Notes under the pieces: model-generated
What the model was told of the DNA's origin: nothing
What the model saw: the letters and a program-made list of their open reading frames with translations, nothing else
The model's database searches: none
Shown: piece after piece, positions 17,121 through 25,051 of the stretch
Layout: each line of letters begins with the position of its first letter
Position numbering within the stretch: the first letter of the stretch is position 1
From: T3Sed10-241 sp036796255
GTDB lineage: Bacteria > Bacteroidota > Bacteroidia > Flavobacteriales_D > Cryomorphaceae
Assembly (NCBI GenBank): GCA_036796255.1
Contig: DAIRDH010000022.1
Location: forward strand, 1 to 49,820
DNA: 49,820 nt
Direction of reading: 5' to 3'
Translations under genes and position numbers: made by a program

Positions 17121-18269
17121 GTGTCAAAAGTTAAGAGCATCGTTATCGTCGGTCCTGCCTACCCCTTGAGGGGAGGCATCGCGCACTTCAATGAGTCATT
17201 TTGTAACAGCCTTACGGCAAATGGCTTCGATGCCCGAATAGTGAGCTTTTACCTGCAGTATCCCGCAATTTTCTTTCCGGGAAAAACCCAACGTGAAACG
17301 GAGACCCGCGTGGTCGAAGCCCGCATTCAGCCCCTCCTGAGCAGTATCAATCCACTTTCGTGGAGAAAAGCAGCCCGGAGCATTCTGGCCGATAAGCCCG
17401 ATGTCGTGGTCATCCGGTTTTGGCTACCTTTCGTAGGCCCGGCACTCGGCTCACTTGCCCATCTGCTCCGCAAGGAAGGGGTGAAGGTAATTGGATTGGT
17501 AGACAATGCCATACCGCATGAGCGACGGCCTTTTGACCGCGGGTTTTCGAAATGGTTTTTTCGCCACTGCGATGCCTTCGTTACGCTTTCGCAAAAAGTG
17601 GCCAATGACCTCAAATCTTTTGCGCCCGATGCGCCGGTTCATGTGCATCCACATCCGGCTTACGACATTTTTGGGGCACCACTTTCCAAGGCTGATGCAT
17701 GCAATGCGCTTGGTTTGGATGTCAATGTGCCGCACATCCTTTTTTTCGGATTTGTGCGCAGGTACAAAGGATTGGATTTGCTCCTTGAGGCATTGGGCCA
17801 TGCGAAATTGAAGTCGAGCAATGTGCGGCTCATGGTCGCCGGAGAGTTTTACGAACCCAAGGAGCCTTACCTCGATATTGTATGCAAGCATGGACTCGAA
17901 GACCGCGTCATATTCCACGACCGCTACATACCCACAGAGGAGGTGCGCAATTATTTTTGCAGCGCAGCAATAGTTGCGCAAACTTACCGCGATGCCACCC
18001 AAAGTGGAGTAACCCAAATAGCCTATCACTTTGGGAGGCCCATGCTGGTAACCAATGTGGGGGGCTTGCCCGAAATTGTGGCGCATGAGGAGGTAGGCTA
18101 TGTGGTGCCTCCAAAGGCCGGGGCAATAGGAGAGGCCCTTGCGCGTTTTTTCCAAGAGGGGCGCGAAGCCGAATTTGCCGAAAAGGCATACCAAAGCCGC
18201 CACTTATTCTCCTGGCAGCATTTTACGGAACAGTTTTTGAAATTTGCCGATACCATTTATGAATCTTAA
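17121..18269 (+). CDS. GT4-family glycosyltransferase
   Basis: A 382-residue GT-B glycosyltransferase of the GT4 type. The N-terminal Rossmann half starts IVIVGPAYPLRGGIAHF, a glycine-rich loop common in GT4 enzymes. The C-terminal half has FFGFVRRYKGLDLLLEA (about 213-229) and the nucleotide-sugar binding block GRPMLVTNVGGLPEIVAHEEVG (about 310-332) with its conserved glutamate. The start is GTG, with TATTTTCG a few bases before it acting as a likely -7 box. It overlaps the MORN gene by 11 bases. The acceptor and sugar are unknown. It is probably involved in cell-surface polysaccharide synthesis. Confidence 0.92.
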   Translation: MSKVKSIVIVGPAYPLRGGIAHFNESFCNSLTANGFDARIVSFYLQYPAIFFPGKTQRETETRVVEARIQPLLSSINPLSWRKAARSILADKPDVVVIRFWLPFVGPALGSLAHLLRKEGVKVIGLVDNAIPHERRPFDRGFSKWFFRHCDAFVTLSQKVANDLKSFAPDAPVHVHPHPAYDIFGAPLSKADACNALGLDVNVPHILFFGFVRRYKGLDLLLEALGHAKLKSSNVRLMVAGEFYEPKEPYLDIVCKHGLEDRVIFHDRYIPTEEVRNYFCSAAIVAQTYRDATQSGVTQIAYHFGRPMLVTNVGGLPEIVAHEEVGYVVPPKAGAIGEALARFFQEGREAEFAEKAYQSRHLFSWQHFTEQFLKFADTIYES

Positions 18270-19284
18270 GTCCACGCCTTTCTTCTCTGATAAGTTGCTC
18301 AAGTCGGCCGTATTGGTCGCATGCTTATTGCTTTTTGCATCCTGGCCGGCGCTTGCACAAATCAACCAGACCGATGCCCAAGGGCGAAAACAAGGTGAAT
18401 GGGTGAAAACACATCCGGAGACAGGTGAGGTGGCCTACCGCACTCATTTTAAAAACGATGTTCCCGTGGGTATTACGGAGCGGTATTATGAAGATGGCAC
18501 GCTGCAGGCCCGCATTCGTCACCGAAAAGGCGGTGTGGATGAAGCCAGGATTTACCATGAAGAGAAGGGAGGATTGATGGCCCAGGGCAATTACCGCGAC
18601 CAGAAGCGCGACAGTCTTTGGCTTTTCTTTTCAGCCGATAGCGTGCTAAGGGCCGAAGAAGGCTACCTCAAAGGCGAGAAGCACGGCTACTCGAAAACAT
18701 ATTTTGAAGATGGAAGCATCTCAGAAAAGGTTAATTACATCAATGGCAAGAAAGAAGGAGAGTGGGAGCAGTATTATGCCAATGGCAATCCGCGGCTCAA
18801 AGCGACTGTCGAAGATGGCATTTCATATGTCGGCGAATTCTTGACATTTTATGAAAATGGCCGCCCTATGCAAAAAGGACGCTATGAAGATGGCAAGCGA
18901 ACGGGAAGTTGGTACGAGTACCTCGAAAATGGAGCGATCGAAATAATCTACGTATACCGTGAGGGAAAAGTGGAAAGTGAGCATCCGCAAAATGGGGTGT
19001 TTGAAGAATATTATGTTGATGACATTTTACGAAACAGCTTCAGTTATAAGGACGGAAAGCTCCATGGGCCGTTTAAGGAGTACTACCACCAGGGTGAGTG
19101 GCGCACAGAGCAATCGGTAGATGAGTTTGGAAACGCCAGGCCAGTGCAGCGCCTCTACGGCACCCAAATAATGCGCGAGGGAAAATACCACGAAGGAGAG
19201 CTCCACGGTGAAGTGATTACCTATACCGAAAAAGGAAAAGTGAAGCAAAAAGAAACTTATGACAAGGGGAATAAGTTGAAGTAA
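18259..19284 (+). CDS. Secreted MORN-repeat protein
   Basis: A 341-residue protein from the ATG at 18259. A signal peptide (about 1-33, ending PALAQ) is followed by roughly ten MORN-2-type repeats of 20-25 residues (YYEDGTLQARIRHRKGG, YFEDGSISEKVNYINGKKEG and similar). Such proteins are often annotated YwqK-like antitoxins, but no toxin is present and the signal peptide argues for a periplasmic or outer-membrane role. It overlaps the glycosyltransferase gene by 11 bases and abuts the next lipoprotein gene, so the three are one operon. Its function is unknown. Confidence 0.88.
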   Translation: MNLKSTPFFSDKLLKSAVLVACLLLFASWPALAQINQTDAQGRKQGEWVKTHPETGEVAYRTHFKNDVPVGITERYYEDGTLQARIRHRKGGVDEARIYHEEKGGLMAQGNYRDQKRDSLWLFFSADSVLRAEEGYLKGEKHGYSKTYFEDGSISEKVNYINGKKEGEWEQYYANGNPRLKATVEDGISYVGEFLTFYENGRPMQKGRYEDGKRTGSWYEYLENGAIEIIYVYREGKVESEHPQNGVFEEYYVDDILRNSFSYKDGKLHGPFKEYYHQGEWRTEQSVDEFGNARPVQRLYGTQIMREGKYHEGELHGEVITYTEKGKVKQKETYDKGNKLK

Positions 19285-20097
19285 ATGGTATTAGAGCCCA
19301 ATGACAGTAAATCAATGCAGCGCAACCACGACAAAATTCAATCGTTGAAAAGTCCTGCCAAGGGTGTGGGGGACTTGAAGCGGGCACTTCTATATTGGGG
19401 TGTTGCTTGTTTGACCATACTCGCCTTGAACGCATGTGTGAAGGATGACGACAACCAGGATATCAACCTCGATCCTGGGTATGGCTATTTTCCTATTGAT
19501 ATTGGGCACTATGTGGTTTACAAAGCCGACAGCATTTGGCACGACAATCCGACGGAAGATTCCCCCGGGGTGCACGACACCACGTCATATTTTATCAAAG
19601 AGCTTATTGAATCTGAATTTCAGGACGCATCGGGCGAGACGAGCATGCGCCTTGAGCGCTTCAAGCGCAATAGCGAAGATGAGCCATGGAACCTTGCAGA
19701 CGTGTGGTTTATCTCGCGCAACAACCTCAATGGCCAAAAGGTAGAGGAGAATGTACGCTATGTCAAAATGGGTTTCCCCTTAAGCGCTTCCAGTTCATGG
19801 GATGGCAACGCCCTGAACATACGCGACAGCTGGACTTACCGCTATGACAGCCTTTATGTAGACCGCATCTACCATGAGGTGAATTATCCACGCACCGTAA
19901 AAGTGCTCCAACGCGACAACAAGAACTTTGTAGAAGACCAGCTGGCTTATGAAATCTACGCACCAGAGGTAGGTCTCATATACCGCTACCACCGCGACCT
20001 CACCACAAGGCTCAATTACACCAATGCGCCCACCGCCGAAAACATCCGCTTTGGAATCGAATTTCGCTGGGAGATTCTTGAATACGGGCAGGAGTGA
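19285..20097 (+). CDS. Hypothetical lipoprotein
   Basis: A 270-residue lipoprotein whose ATG follows the MORN stop codon directly. A long basic N-terminus precedes the hydrophobic core and lipobox LNAC (about residue 50). A later ATG (residue 11) would give a more usual signal length. The mature region starts with an acidic KDDDNQD tether, common for surface lipoproteins. It has a repeated pattern of short beta-strands (YGYFPIDIGHYVVYKADS). No enzymatic motif is seen. It is the last gene of the glycosyltransferase/MORN operon. Confidence 0.8.
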   Translation: MVLEPNDSKSMQRNHDKIQSLKSPAKGVGDLKRALLYWGVACLTILALNACVKDDDNQDINLDPGYGYFPIDIGHYVVYKADSIWHDNPTEDSPGVHDTTSYFIKELIESEFQDASGETSMRLERFKRNSEDEPWNLADVWFISRNNLNGQKVEENVRYVKMGFPLSASSSWDGNALNIRDSWTYRYDSLYVDRIYHEVNYPRTVKVLQRDNKNFVEDQLAYEIYAPEVGLIYRYHRDLTTRLNYTNAPTAENIRFGIEFRWEILEYGQE

Positions 20098-20220
20098 GCA
20101 CTTGCTGATGCTTGTTAAAGAGACGCATAGCCTCAAAATACGAGGTTCTCAACATTCCAGCGCTCAATCTTACTTTTTCACTTCAGCGCAGCCATTGGAT
20201 TTTTTTCATTCATTTGAGCC

Positions 20221-21705
20221 GTGAGTCCTATAAGTATCATGCTGCTGGTAGGCGGCTACTTCCTCGCTTTAATTCTGATAGCTCGCCTTACCGGCAAAAA
20301 GGGAAACAATGCCGACTTCTTCCTCGGCAGCCGCAAGTCGCCCTGGTATATCGTGGCATTTGGCATGGTGGGCTCCTCGCTGAGTGGCGTTACTTTCATC
20401 TCTGTGCCCGGTTGGGTGGCCACCTCCCAATTTAGCTACATGCAAATGGTGCTGGGCTACCTGCCAGGCTATATGGTTGTAGCTTTTGTTTTATTGCCAT
20501 TGTATTATCGCCTGCAGCTCACGTCTATATATACTTACCTTCAAGGCCGGTTTGGCCCGAAGGCCTACAAAACCGGTGCCTGGTTTTTCCTCTTGTCCCG
20601 CATTATTGGCTCTGCTTTTCGCTTGTTCCTGGTGGCCATCGTGCTTCAGTTGGCGGTATTCGACAAGCTCGATTGGCAAATTCCTTTCGCACTTACGGTG
20701 GTCATCACCATTGGGTTGATATGGCTTTACACCTTTCGGGGAGGCATTCGCACCATTATCTGGACCGATACCCTGCAAACGGCCTTTATGCTGGTGGCCG
20801 TTGGAGTAAGTGTCTATGTAATCTCTGAATCCCTGGGGCTGAGCGGCGCTGAGGTGGTGACCGCAGTGAAAGAAAGCCCCTACAGCAAGATTTTCTTCTT
20901 TGACGATGCCAACGATTCGAGGTATTTCTTCAAGCAGTTTTTTGCAGGCATGTTTATCACCATCACCATGACCGGTCTCGATCAGGACATGATGCAGAAA
21001 AACCTGAGCTGTCGCAATTTGCGCGATGCCCAGAAGAATATGGTGACTTTTGCCGTCGTTTTGGTATTGGTCAACCTTGTGTTTCTATCTCTGGGCTCCC
21101 TGCTCTACCTTTTTGCGGAAAGCAATGGCATAGGACTCTCGGCACAAACAGATGAACTCTACCCTATGCTGGCCACCGAAGGCCTCCTGGGCCCTGTGGT
21201 GGGAGTGCTGTTCGTACTGGGCCTCATTGCCGCGGCATACTCCAGCGCCGACAGTGCGCTGGCAGCCCTCACCACCTCATTTTCCATCGACATTCTGGAA
21301 GTCGACAAAATGGAAGAAGCCAAGGCCGAGCGACGCCGCAAGCAGGTGCACATCGGCATGTCGGTGGTGCTGGTTATCGTGATTCTGCTCTTCAAGGTCA
21401 TCAACAATGATGCTGTGATCGACGGAATATTCAAAGCAGCAGGGTATACCTATGGACCACTTTTGGGGCTCTTTGCTTTTGGCTTGTTCTCGAAGGCAGC
21501 CGTGCGCGACAAATGGATACCTTACATTGCAGTGCTTTCACCTTTTGCATCCTACGGTTTTGTCCAATTGGCTCCACTGTTATTCGATGGATACAAGGTA
21601 GGCTACGAAGTGCTGATTATCAATGGTTTGCTGACCTATTTCGGACTGTACCTCGCATCGGCCGGACATAAAAAAAACGGCCGCAGAGCAGCCGTCTTAG
21701 ATTGA
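20221..21705 (+). CDS. Sodium:solute symporter family transporter
   Basis: A 494-residue, about 13-helix protein of the SSS (LeuT-fold) family. The family signature around FFLGSRKSPWYIVAFGMVGS and GVTFISVPGWV (about residues 33-66) and the YSSADSALAALTTSFSIDIL block (about 340-361) are clear. The substrate cannot be told from sequence; sugars, anions or vitamins are all possible in the family. The start is GTG with no clear ribosome binding site. A later ATG at 20239 is possible. The C-terminal tail (KKNGRRAAVLD) is encoded by the terminator hairpin of the opposing gene. Confidence 0.9.
   Translation: MSPISIMLLVGGYFLALILIARLTGKKGNNADFFLGSRKSPWYIVAFGMVGSSLSGVTFISVPGWVATSQFSYMQMVLGYLPGYMVVAFVLLPLYYRLQLTSIYTYLQGRFGPKAYKTGAWFFLLSRIIGSAFRLFLVAIVLQLAVFDKLDWQIPFALTVVITIGLIWLYTFRGGIRTIIWTDTLQTAFMLVAVGVSVYVISESLGLSGAEVVTAVKESPYSKIFFFDDANDSRYFFKQFFAGMFITITMTGLDQDMMQKNLSCRNLRDAQKNMVTFAVVLVLVNLVFLSLGSLLYLFAESNGIGLSAQTDELYPMLATEGLLGPVVGVLFVLGLIAAAYSSADSALAALTTSFSIDILEVDKMEEAKAERRRKQVHIGMSVVLVIVILLFKVINNDAVIDGIFKAAGYTYGPLLGLFAFGLFSKAAVRDKWIPYIAVLSPFASYGFVQLAPLLFDGYKVGYEVLIINGLLTYFGLYLASAGHKKNGRRAAVLD
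21669..21698 (-). terminator. Terminator of the minus-strand secreted protein gene, inside the symporter CDS
   Basis: On the minus strand, ACGGC and GCCGT pair and are followed by eight Ts. The sequence lies within the last codons of the plus-strand symporter gene and 25-50 bases past the minus-strand stop codon. Confidence 0.7.
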
Positions 21706-21722
21706 ACTATTAAGGGAAGATT

Positions 21723-22427
21723 TTAATTGCCGGAGGCGAGGAAGTATTTCGCTACGCGGGAGCTTTGTCCTGTGATCACCACTTCATACACCCCAAAAGG
21801 AAGGTGCGCTGTGTGTACTTTGAGCTTGTGGCCAAAGCGCACGTAAGAGCTTTCGATATGTCCGCCCTGAAGGTCAAAGATTTCAACCGTGTATTCTGAA
21901 GCGGGAAGCATCGTTTGCGGAAGCGTCAAGGCACCAAAAGGAGCTGTGAGAAAGTCGATGTCTTCAAGGTTAACTCCAAGAGGGCGGTTCACCACCCGAA
22001 TGTCCATGGTTTCCCAGGTGTCATCGCCACTGCGCGACTCAAGTTTGTAAAGCATACGCCCGGGTAGGGGGTTCTCATCTTTGATGCCCAAGGGGCCATT
22101 GTTGTGGACACCATCGAGCTCAGCTACAAATTCCCAACCGAGCTCAGGGTCTACGCTACGCATCACGCGAAAGTCTTTGCTGAGGTTGGCAGAGTGCTGG
22201 TTGATCAATGCCTGAACTGTATTGGCTTGGTTGAGCAAGCGCAGGCTTGCGATGCTGCGTGTGCTGGCTTCGATTCGGGCATTGCCTGAGGTACCTTCTG
22301 CGTAGTCAGTGCAGCCCAGAAAAGACGTCGGCTTGTCGGCTGAGGCGTAAAGATTATCGCCATACTGTCCAAATGCACAAGTGCTTGTGATGAACAGGAG
22401 CAATAAGGGGAGTACAATTTTTTTCAT
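21723..22427 (-). CDS. Secreted protein with a degenerate T9SS-like C-terminus
   Basis: A 234-residue protein with a clear signal peptide (about 1-20, ending CAFGQ). The middle (about 60-150) has an immunoglobulin/fibronectin feel. The last 75 residues resemble a type A sorting domain (YTVEIFDLQGG, LPFGVYEVVITGQ, KYFLASGN) but lack the usual YPNP entry motif. It may be a diverged T9SS cargo or a periplasmic protein with the same fold. It is monocistronic, with its terminator overlapping the symporter gene. Confidence 0.75.
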   Translation of the reverse strand: MKKIVLPLLLLFITSTCAFGQYGDNLYASADKPTSFLGCTDYAEGTSGNARIEASTRSIASLRLLNQANTVQALINQHSANLSKDFRVMRSVDPELGWEFVAELDGVHNNGPLGIKDENPLPGRMLYKLESRSGDDTWETMDIRVVNRPLGVNLEDIDFLTAPFGALTLPQTMLPASEYTVEIFDLQGGHIESSYVRFGHKLKVHTAHLPFGVYEVVITGQSSRVAKYFLASGN

Positions 22428-22602
22428 GACTTAGTTTATAGGGTTGCCCCCTTTACGGAAGAAGTCTTCAAAAGGATACTTCTTTGTACTGAAATTCAGC
22501 AGGTATTTTCCTGCACTTGCTGAAAATGCATCTGCCATCGGCAATTTTTCTTTTGCAACAACTCAGGGAAACGGTCGGCAAAATGCAGGATGGCGACAAA
22601 AG

Positions 22603-22630
22603 TTGATTCTGTAGAATTAAGGTAACTTTG
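22603..22630 (+). promoter_or_regulatory. Promoter of nrnA-FKBP operon
   Basis: A -33 TTG (22603-22605), a 17-base spacer and TAACTTTG (22623-22630) fit the flavobacterial pattern TTG-N17-23-TAnnTTTG. The ATG at 22637 lies six bases beyond the box, where transcription should start, so the mRNA is probably leaderless. Confidence 0.7.
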
Positions 22631-22636
22631 CGGCAT

Positions 22637-23644
22637 ATGACAGACGCCCAAAAAATAAAAGACCTTCTCGATACGCATAAAAAATGGGTCATCGTGATGC
22701 ACAGAGGCCCTGATGGCGATGCCATTGGCTCAAGCCTTGGCTGGAGCAAAATATTGCGCCACATGGGCTTGCACACAACCGTGATAGCCCCAGATGCCTA
22801 TGCCTCATTTCTCCAATGGCTGCCTGGTCAGGAAGAAATTCTTGTATTCGAAAAGCACGGTGACAAAGTAAGGGAAGCTGTTGCAGCCTGCGATGCAGTA
22901 TTCTGTCTCGACTTCAACGCCCCCGACCGCATGGGCGACCTCCAAAAGGTGGTCATGGAGTCCAATAAGCCCATTGCTGTGATTGACCACCACCGCTTTC
23001 CAGCCGATTTTGCGCAAGCTTACTATGTAGACGATACCGCCTGTGCCACTTCCGAATTGATCTACCGCCTCGCAGCAGAGCTCGGGGTAGAGCAGCACAT
23101 TGATGCAGATACTGCGGTATGCCTCTACACAGGCCTCGTCACCGACACGGGCAGCTTTCGGTTTTCATCGGTGCATGCAGGCGTGCTCAAAGTCGCGGCT
23201 GCCTTGCTCGAAACGGGCATGAACCATCTTGAGATTTACGACCACATATACGACAGCAACCGCCTTGACCAATTGAAGCTGAAAGGCTATGCCCTTTCGG
23301 AAAAAATGGTGCTGACCGGCAATGGCAATGCTGCTTACATCAGCCTGAGCAAGGAGGAGTTGAGCCGCTTCAATTACCGCCCCGGCGATACCGAAGGATT
23401 GGTTAATTATGCATTGAGCATCAATGGTGTACACCTCGCTGCCTTCTTTGCCGAAAAGGACGATTTGATCAAAATATCCCTGCGCAGCAAAGGCGAAATA
23501 GATGTAAACCTGCTGGCCAGGGAGCATTTTGAAGGCGGTGGACACATCATGGCTGCCGGTGGCCGCAGCAAGTTGTCGCTTGCCGAAACATTGGCGAAAT
23601 TTGAAAAGATTATGTCTAACCTATTTGCCGAAAAGGTAGCATGA
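22637..23644 (+). CDS. nrnA: NrnA-like oligoribonuclease / PAP phosphatase (DHH family)
   Basis: A 335-residue DHH phosphoesterase. It degrades 2-5 nt RNAs and/or 3'-phosphoadenosine 5'-phosphate with Mn2+. Metal ligands are visible: H22, D26 and D28 in MHRGPDGDAIGS, D92 in LDFNAPD, the DHH triad D117-H118-H119, and the TDTGSFRFS block near 170. The C-terminal DHHA1 domain ends with GGGHIMAAGGR. The ATG is chosen over an in-frame TTG at 22628 because the promoter box overlaps that TTG. The stop overlaps the next start (ATGA), so the FKBP genes are co-translated. Confidence 0.93.
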   Translation: MTDAQKIKDLLDTHKKWVIVMHRGPDGDAIGSSLGWSKILRHMGLHTTVIAPDAYASFLQWLPGQEEILVFEKHGDKVREAVAACDAVFCLDFNAPDRMGDLQKVVMESNKPIAVIDHHRFPADFAQAYYVDDTACATSELIYRLAAELGVEQHIDADTAVCLYTGLVTDTGSFRFSSVHAGVLKVAAALLETGMNHLEIYDHIYDSNRLDQLKLKGYALSEKMVLTGNGNAAYISLSKEELSRFNYRPGDTEGLVNYALSINGVHLAAFFAEKDDLIKISLRSKGEIDVNLLAREHFEGGGHIMAAGGRSKLSLAETLAKFEKIMSNLFAEKVA

Positions 23645-24165
23645 GAAAGGCGGCGTACATGACTTTCATGCTTTCACTTGCCCTGCTGCTCCCCGGAGCC
23701 TCAGGTTGTGAAGAGACGCCTCAGCAGCGCTCAGCACCAATGGACAAGGAAGCGCTGATAGAGCTCAACAAGAAACGCGCATCGAATGAGCAGGAACTGC
23801 TCGAAGCATGGGTGAATGAGCAAGGCTGGGACATGAAGAAAACGAAAACCGGCCTGCGCTTTCAGGTGTATGCTTCGGCAGCGGGCGACAGCGCTGAAGT
23901 TGAAGACAATGTGGGGATCACCTACACGGCTTACCTCCTCGATCAAAGTCCTGTGGCGCGCACAGGCACTGATTTACATTACTTTCGGGTGGGTCATGAT
24001 GACGTAATCAGCGGCCTGCATGAAGTGGTGACCCTGATTTCGCGCGGCGATTCTGTAAGGGTTCTCATCCCTTCTTACCTGGCTTACGGCCTCACCGGCA
24101 ATGCGCCATCCGTACCTTCGAATGCACCCCTTTACTATGACCTCTGCCTCGTCGATATTCGCTAG
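23641..24165 (+). CDS. FKBP-type peptidyl-prolyl isomerase lipoprotein (GldI-like)
   Basis: A 174-residue lipoprotein. The lipobox ASGC ends the signal at C23. The mature part has an N-terminal helix with KEALIELNKKRASNEQE, then an FKBP fold (about 75-174: VGITYTAYLLD, VISGLHEVVTLISRGDSVRVLIPSYLAYG). Several FKBP active-site positions look conserved, but the usual F/D pair is only partly matched, so activity may be weak. Size, lipidation and position fit GldI, an FKBP lipoprotein of flavobacterial gliding/T9SS loci. The start overlaps the nrnA stop. Confidence 0.85.
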   Translation: MRKAAYMTFMLSLALLLPGASGCEETPQQRSAPMDKEALIELNKKRASNEQELLEAWVNEQGWDMKKTKTGLRFQVYASAAGDSAEVEDNVGITYTAYLLDQSPVARTGTDLHYFRVGHDDVISGLHEVVTLISRGDSVRVLIPSYLAYGLTGNAPSVPSNAPLYYDLCLVDIR

Positions 24166-24952
24166 TCTTTGTCTCTTGGCTGTGGGATTGTGTGCCTGCA
24201 ATTCTGTGCCTGAATACCGCTACCTCGATGATGGCACGGCCTGGAAGCTGCTTGCTTTCGGCGATGGTCAAACCAGCGTAGATACAGTGGGTTGGATAAA
24301 GCTGGACGCCACCGTGATCCATCCGGAACGCAATGACACCCTCGCACATTTCGTTGGAAAACCATTTGCGGAAAGCAATGACCCCGTGTGGCAATTGCTC
24401 GCCAGCCGCTCTGTGGGAGACAGTTTGCATTTGCGGTTTGGCAGCTCCAACTTTTTGGTGCCTAAAGTAAACCGTGGAGATACGCTCATCGCCCACCTTT
24501 CGGTAAAGGCCTACAAGTCGGTGGTGCAGTTGCGCGATGCGCGTCAGCAGGAGTACATGCTTTTGGATACCCTCATCCGCAGCGATAGCATACAGAGCGG
24601 CTACACTGAATACAGGGGCATATGGTACAAGCGCCTCCTGCCTCCGGCTGATACCCTGCAGGTGCGAAAAGGGACCGAGCTCGTGATCCATTATCAAGGC
24701 AGCCATCTCGACGGGAGGGTATTTGACGACTCCCGCCGCATGCAGGGCCCGTTTCGCTTCGTTTATGGCAATGAAGGTCAGGTTATTAAAGGGCTTGAAC
24801 TCGCTTTGGAGCAGATGCAACGCGGTGAGCACGCACAAGTGATTCTGCCTTCCTGGTTCGCCTTTGGCAAGAAGGGCAGTGCCGATGGCAGGGTGCAGCC
24901 CTACACCACAGTGGTTTACAGGGTTGAGCTTATGGATGTCGCTAAATATTGA
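24137..24952 (+). CDS. Second FKBP-type isomerase lipoprotein
   Basis: A 271-residue protein from the ATG at 24137. That start is chosen because it gives a compact signal with lipobox LCAC and overlaps the previous gene by 29 bases (an earlier ATG at 24101 would precede the signal with a charged tail). An unusual N-terminal beta-rich region of about 130 residues (KLLAFGDGQ, HLRFGSSNFLV) precedes a classic C-terminal FKBP domain (about 170-271: VIHYQGSHLDGRVFDDSRR, GPFRFVYGNEGQVIKGLELAL, ILPSWFAFG), which retains the active-site FD and Y. It is likely periplasmic-facing, assisting folding of exported proteins. Confidence 0.88.
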   Translation: MTSASSIFASLCLLAVGLCACNSVPEYRYLDDGTAWKLLAFGDGQTSVDTVGWIKLDATVIHPERNDTLAHFVGKPFAESNDPVWQLLASRSVGDSLHLRFGSSNFLVPKVNRGDTLIAHLSVKAYKSVVQLRDARQQEYMLLDTLIRSDSIQSGYTEYRGIWYKRLLPPADTLQVRKGTELVIHYQGSHLDGRVFDDSRRMQGPFRFVYGNEGQVIKGLELALEQMQRGEHAQVILPSWFAFGKKGSADGRVQPYTTVVYRVELMDVAKY

Positions 24953-24982
24953 TTAGAAGTATCAATCAAAGTTTATTAATGG

Positions 24983-24990
24983 TATCTTTG
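24983..24990 (+). promoter_or_regulatory. -7 box of the SulP transporter gene
   Basis: TATCTTTG matches TAnnTTTG, 61 bases before the chosen ATG. No TTG lies at the usual -33 distance. The leader contains no recognised riboswitch. Confidence 0.5.
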
Positions 24991-25051
24991 CGCTTTTCTT
25001 TTGCGAAAGCTGAACGAAGAAAAGAGGCGATCACTCCCAGCTACAGCAGAT

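Noticed and set aside
17451..18203. 250-codon frame opposite the glycosyltransferase gene
   Set aside because: The sense strand is a clear GT4 family enzyme with conserved motifs. The antisense frame is a shadow.
24092..24838. 248-codon frame opposite the second FKBP gene
   Set aside because: The sense strand has a recognisable FKBP domain, and the antisense frame shows no domain.
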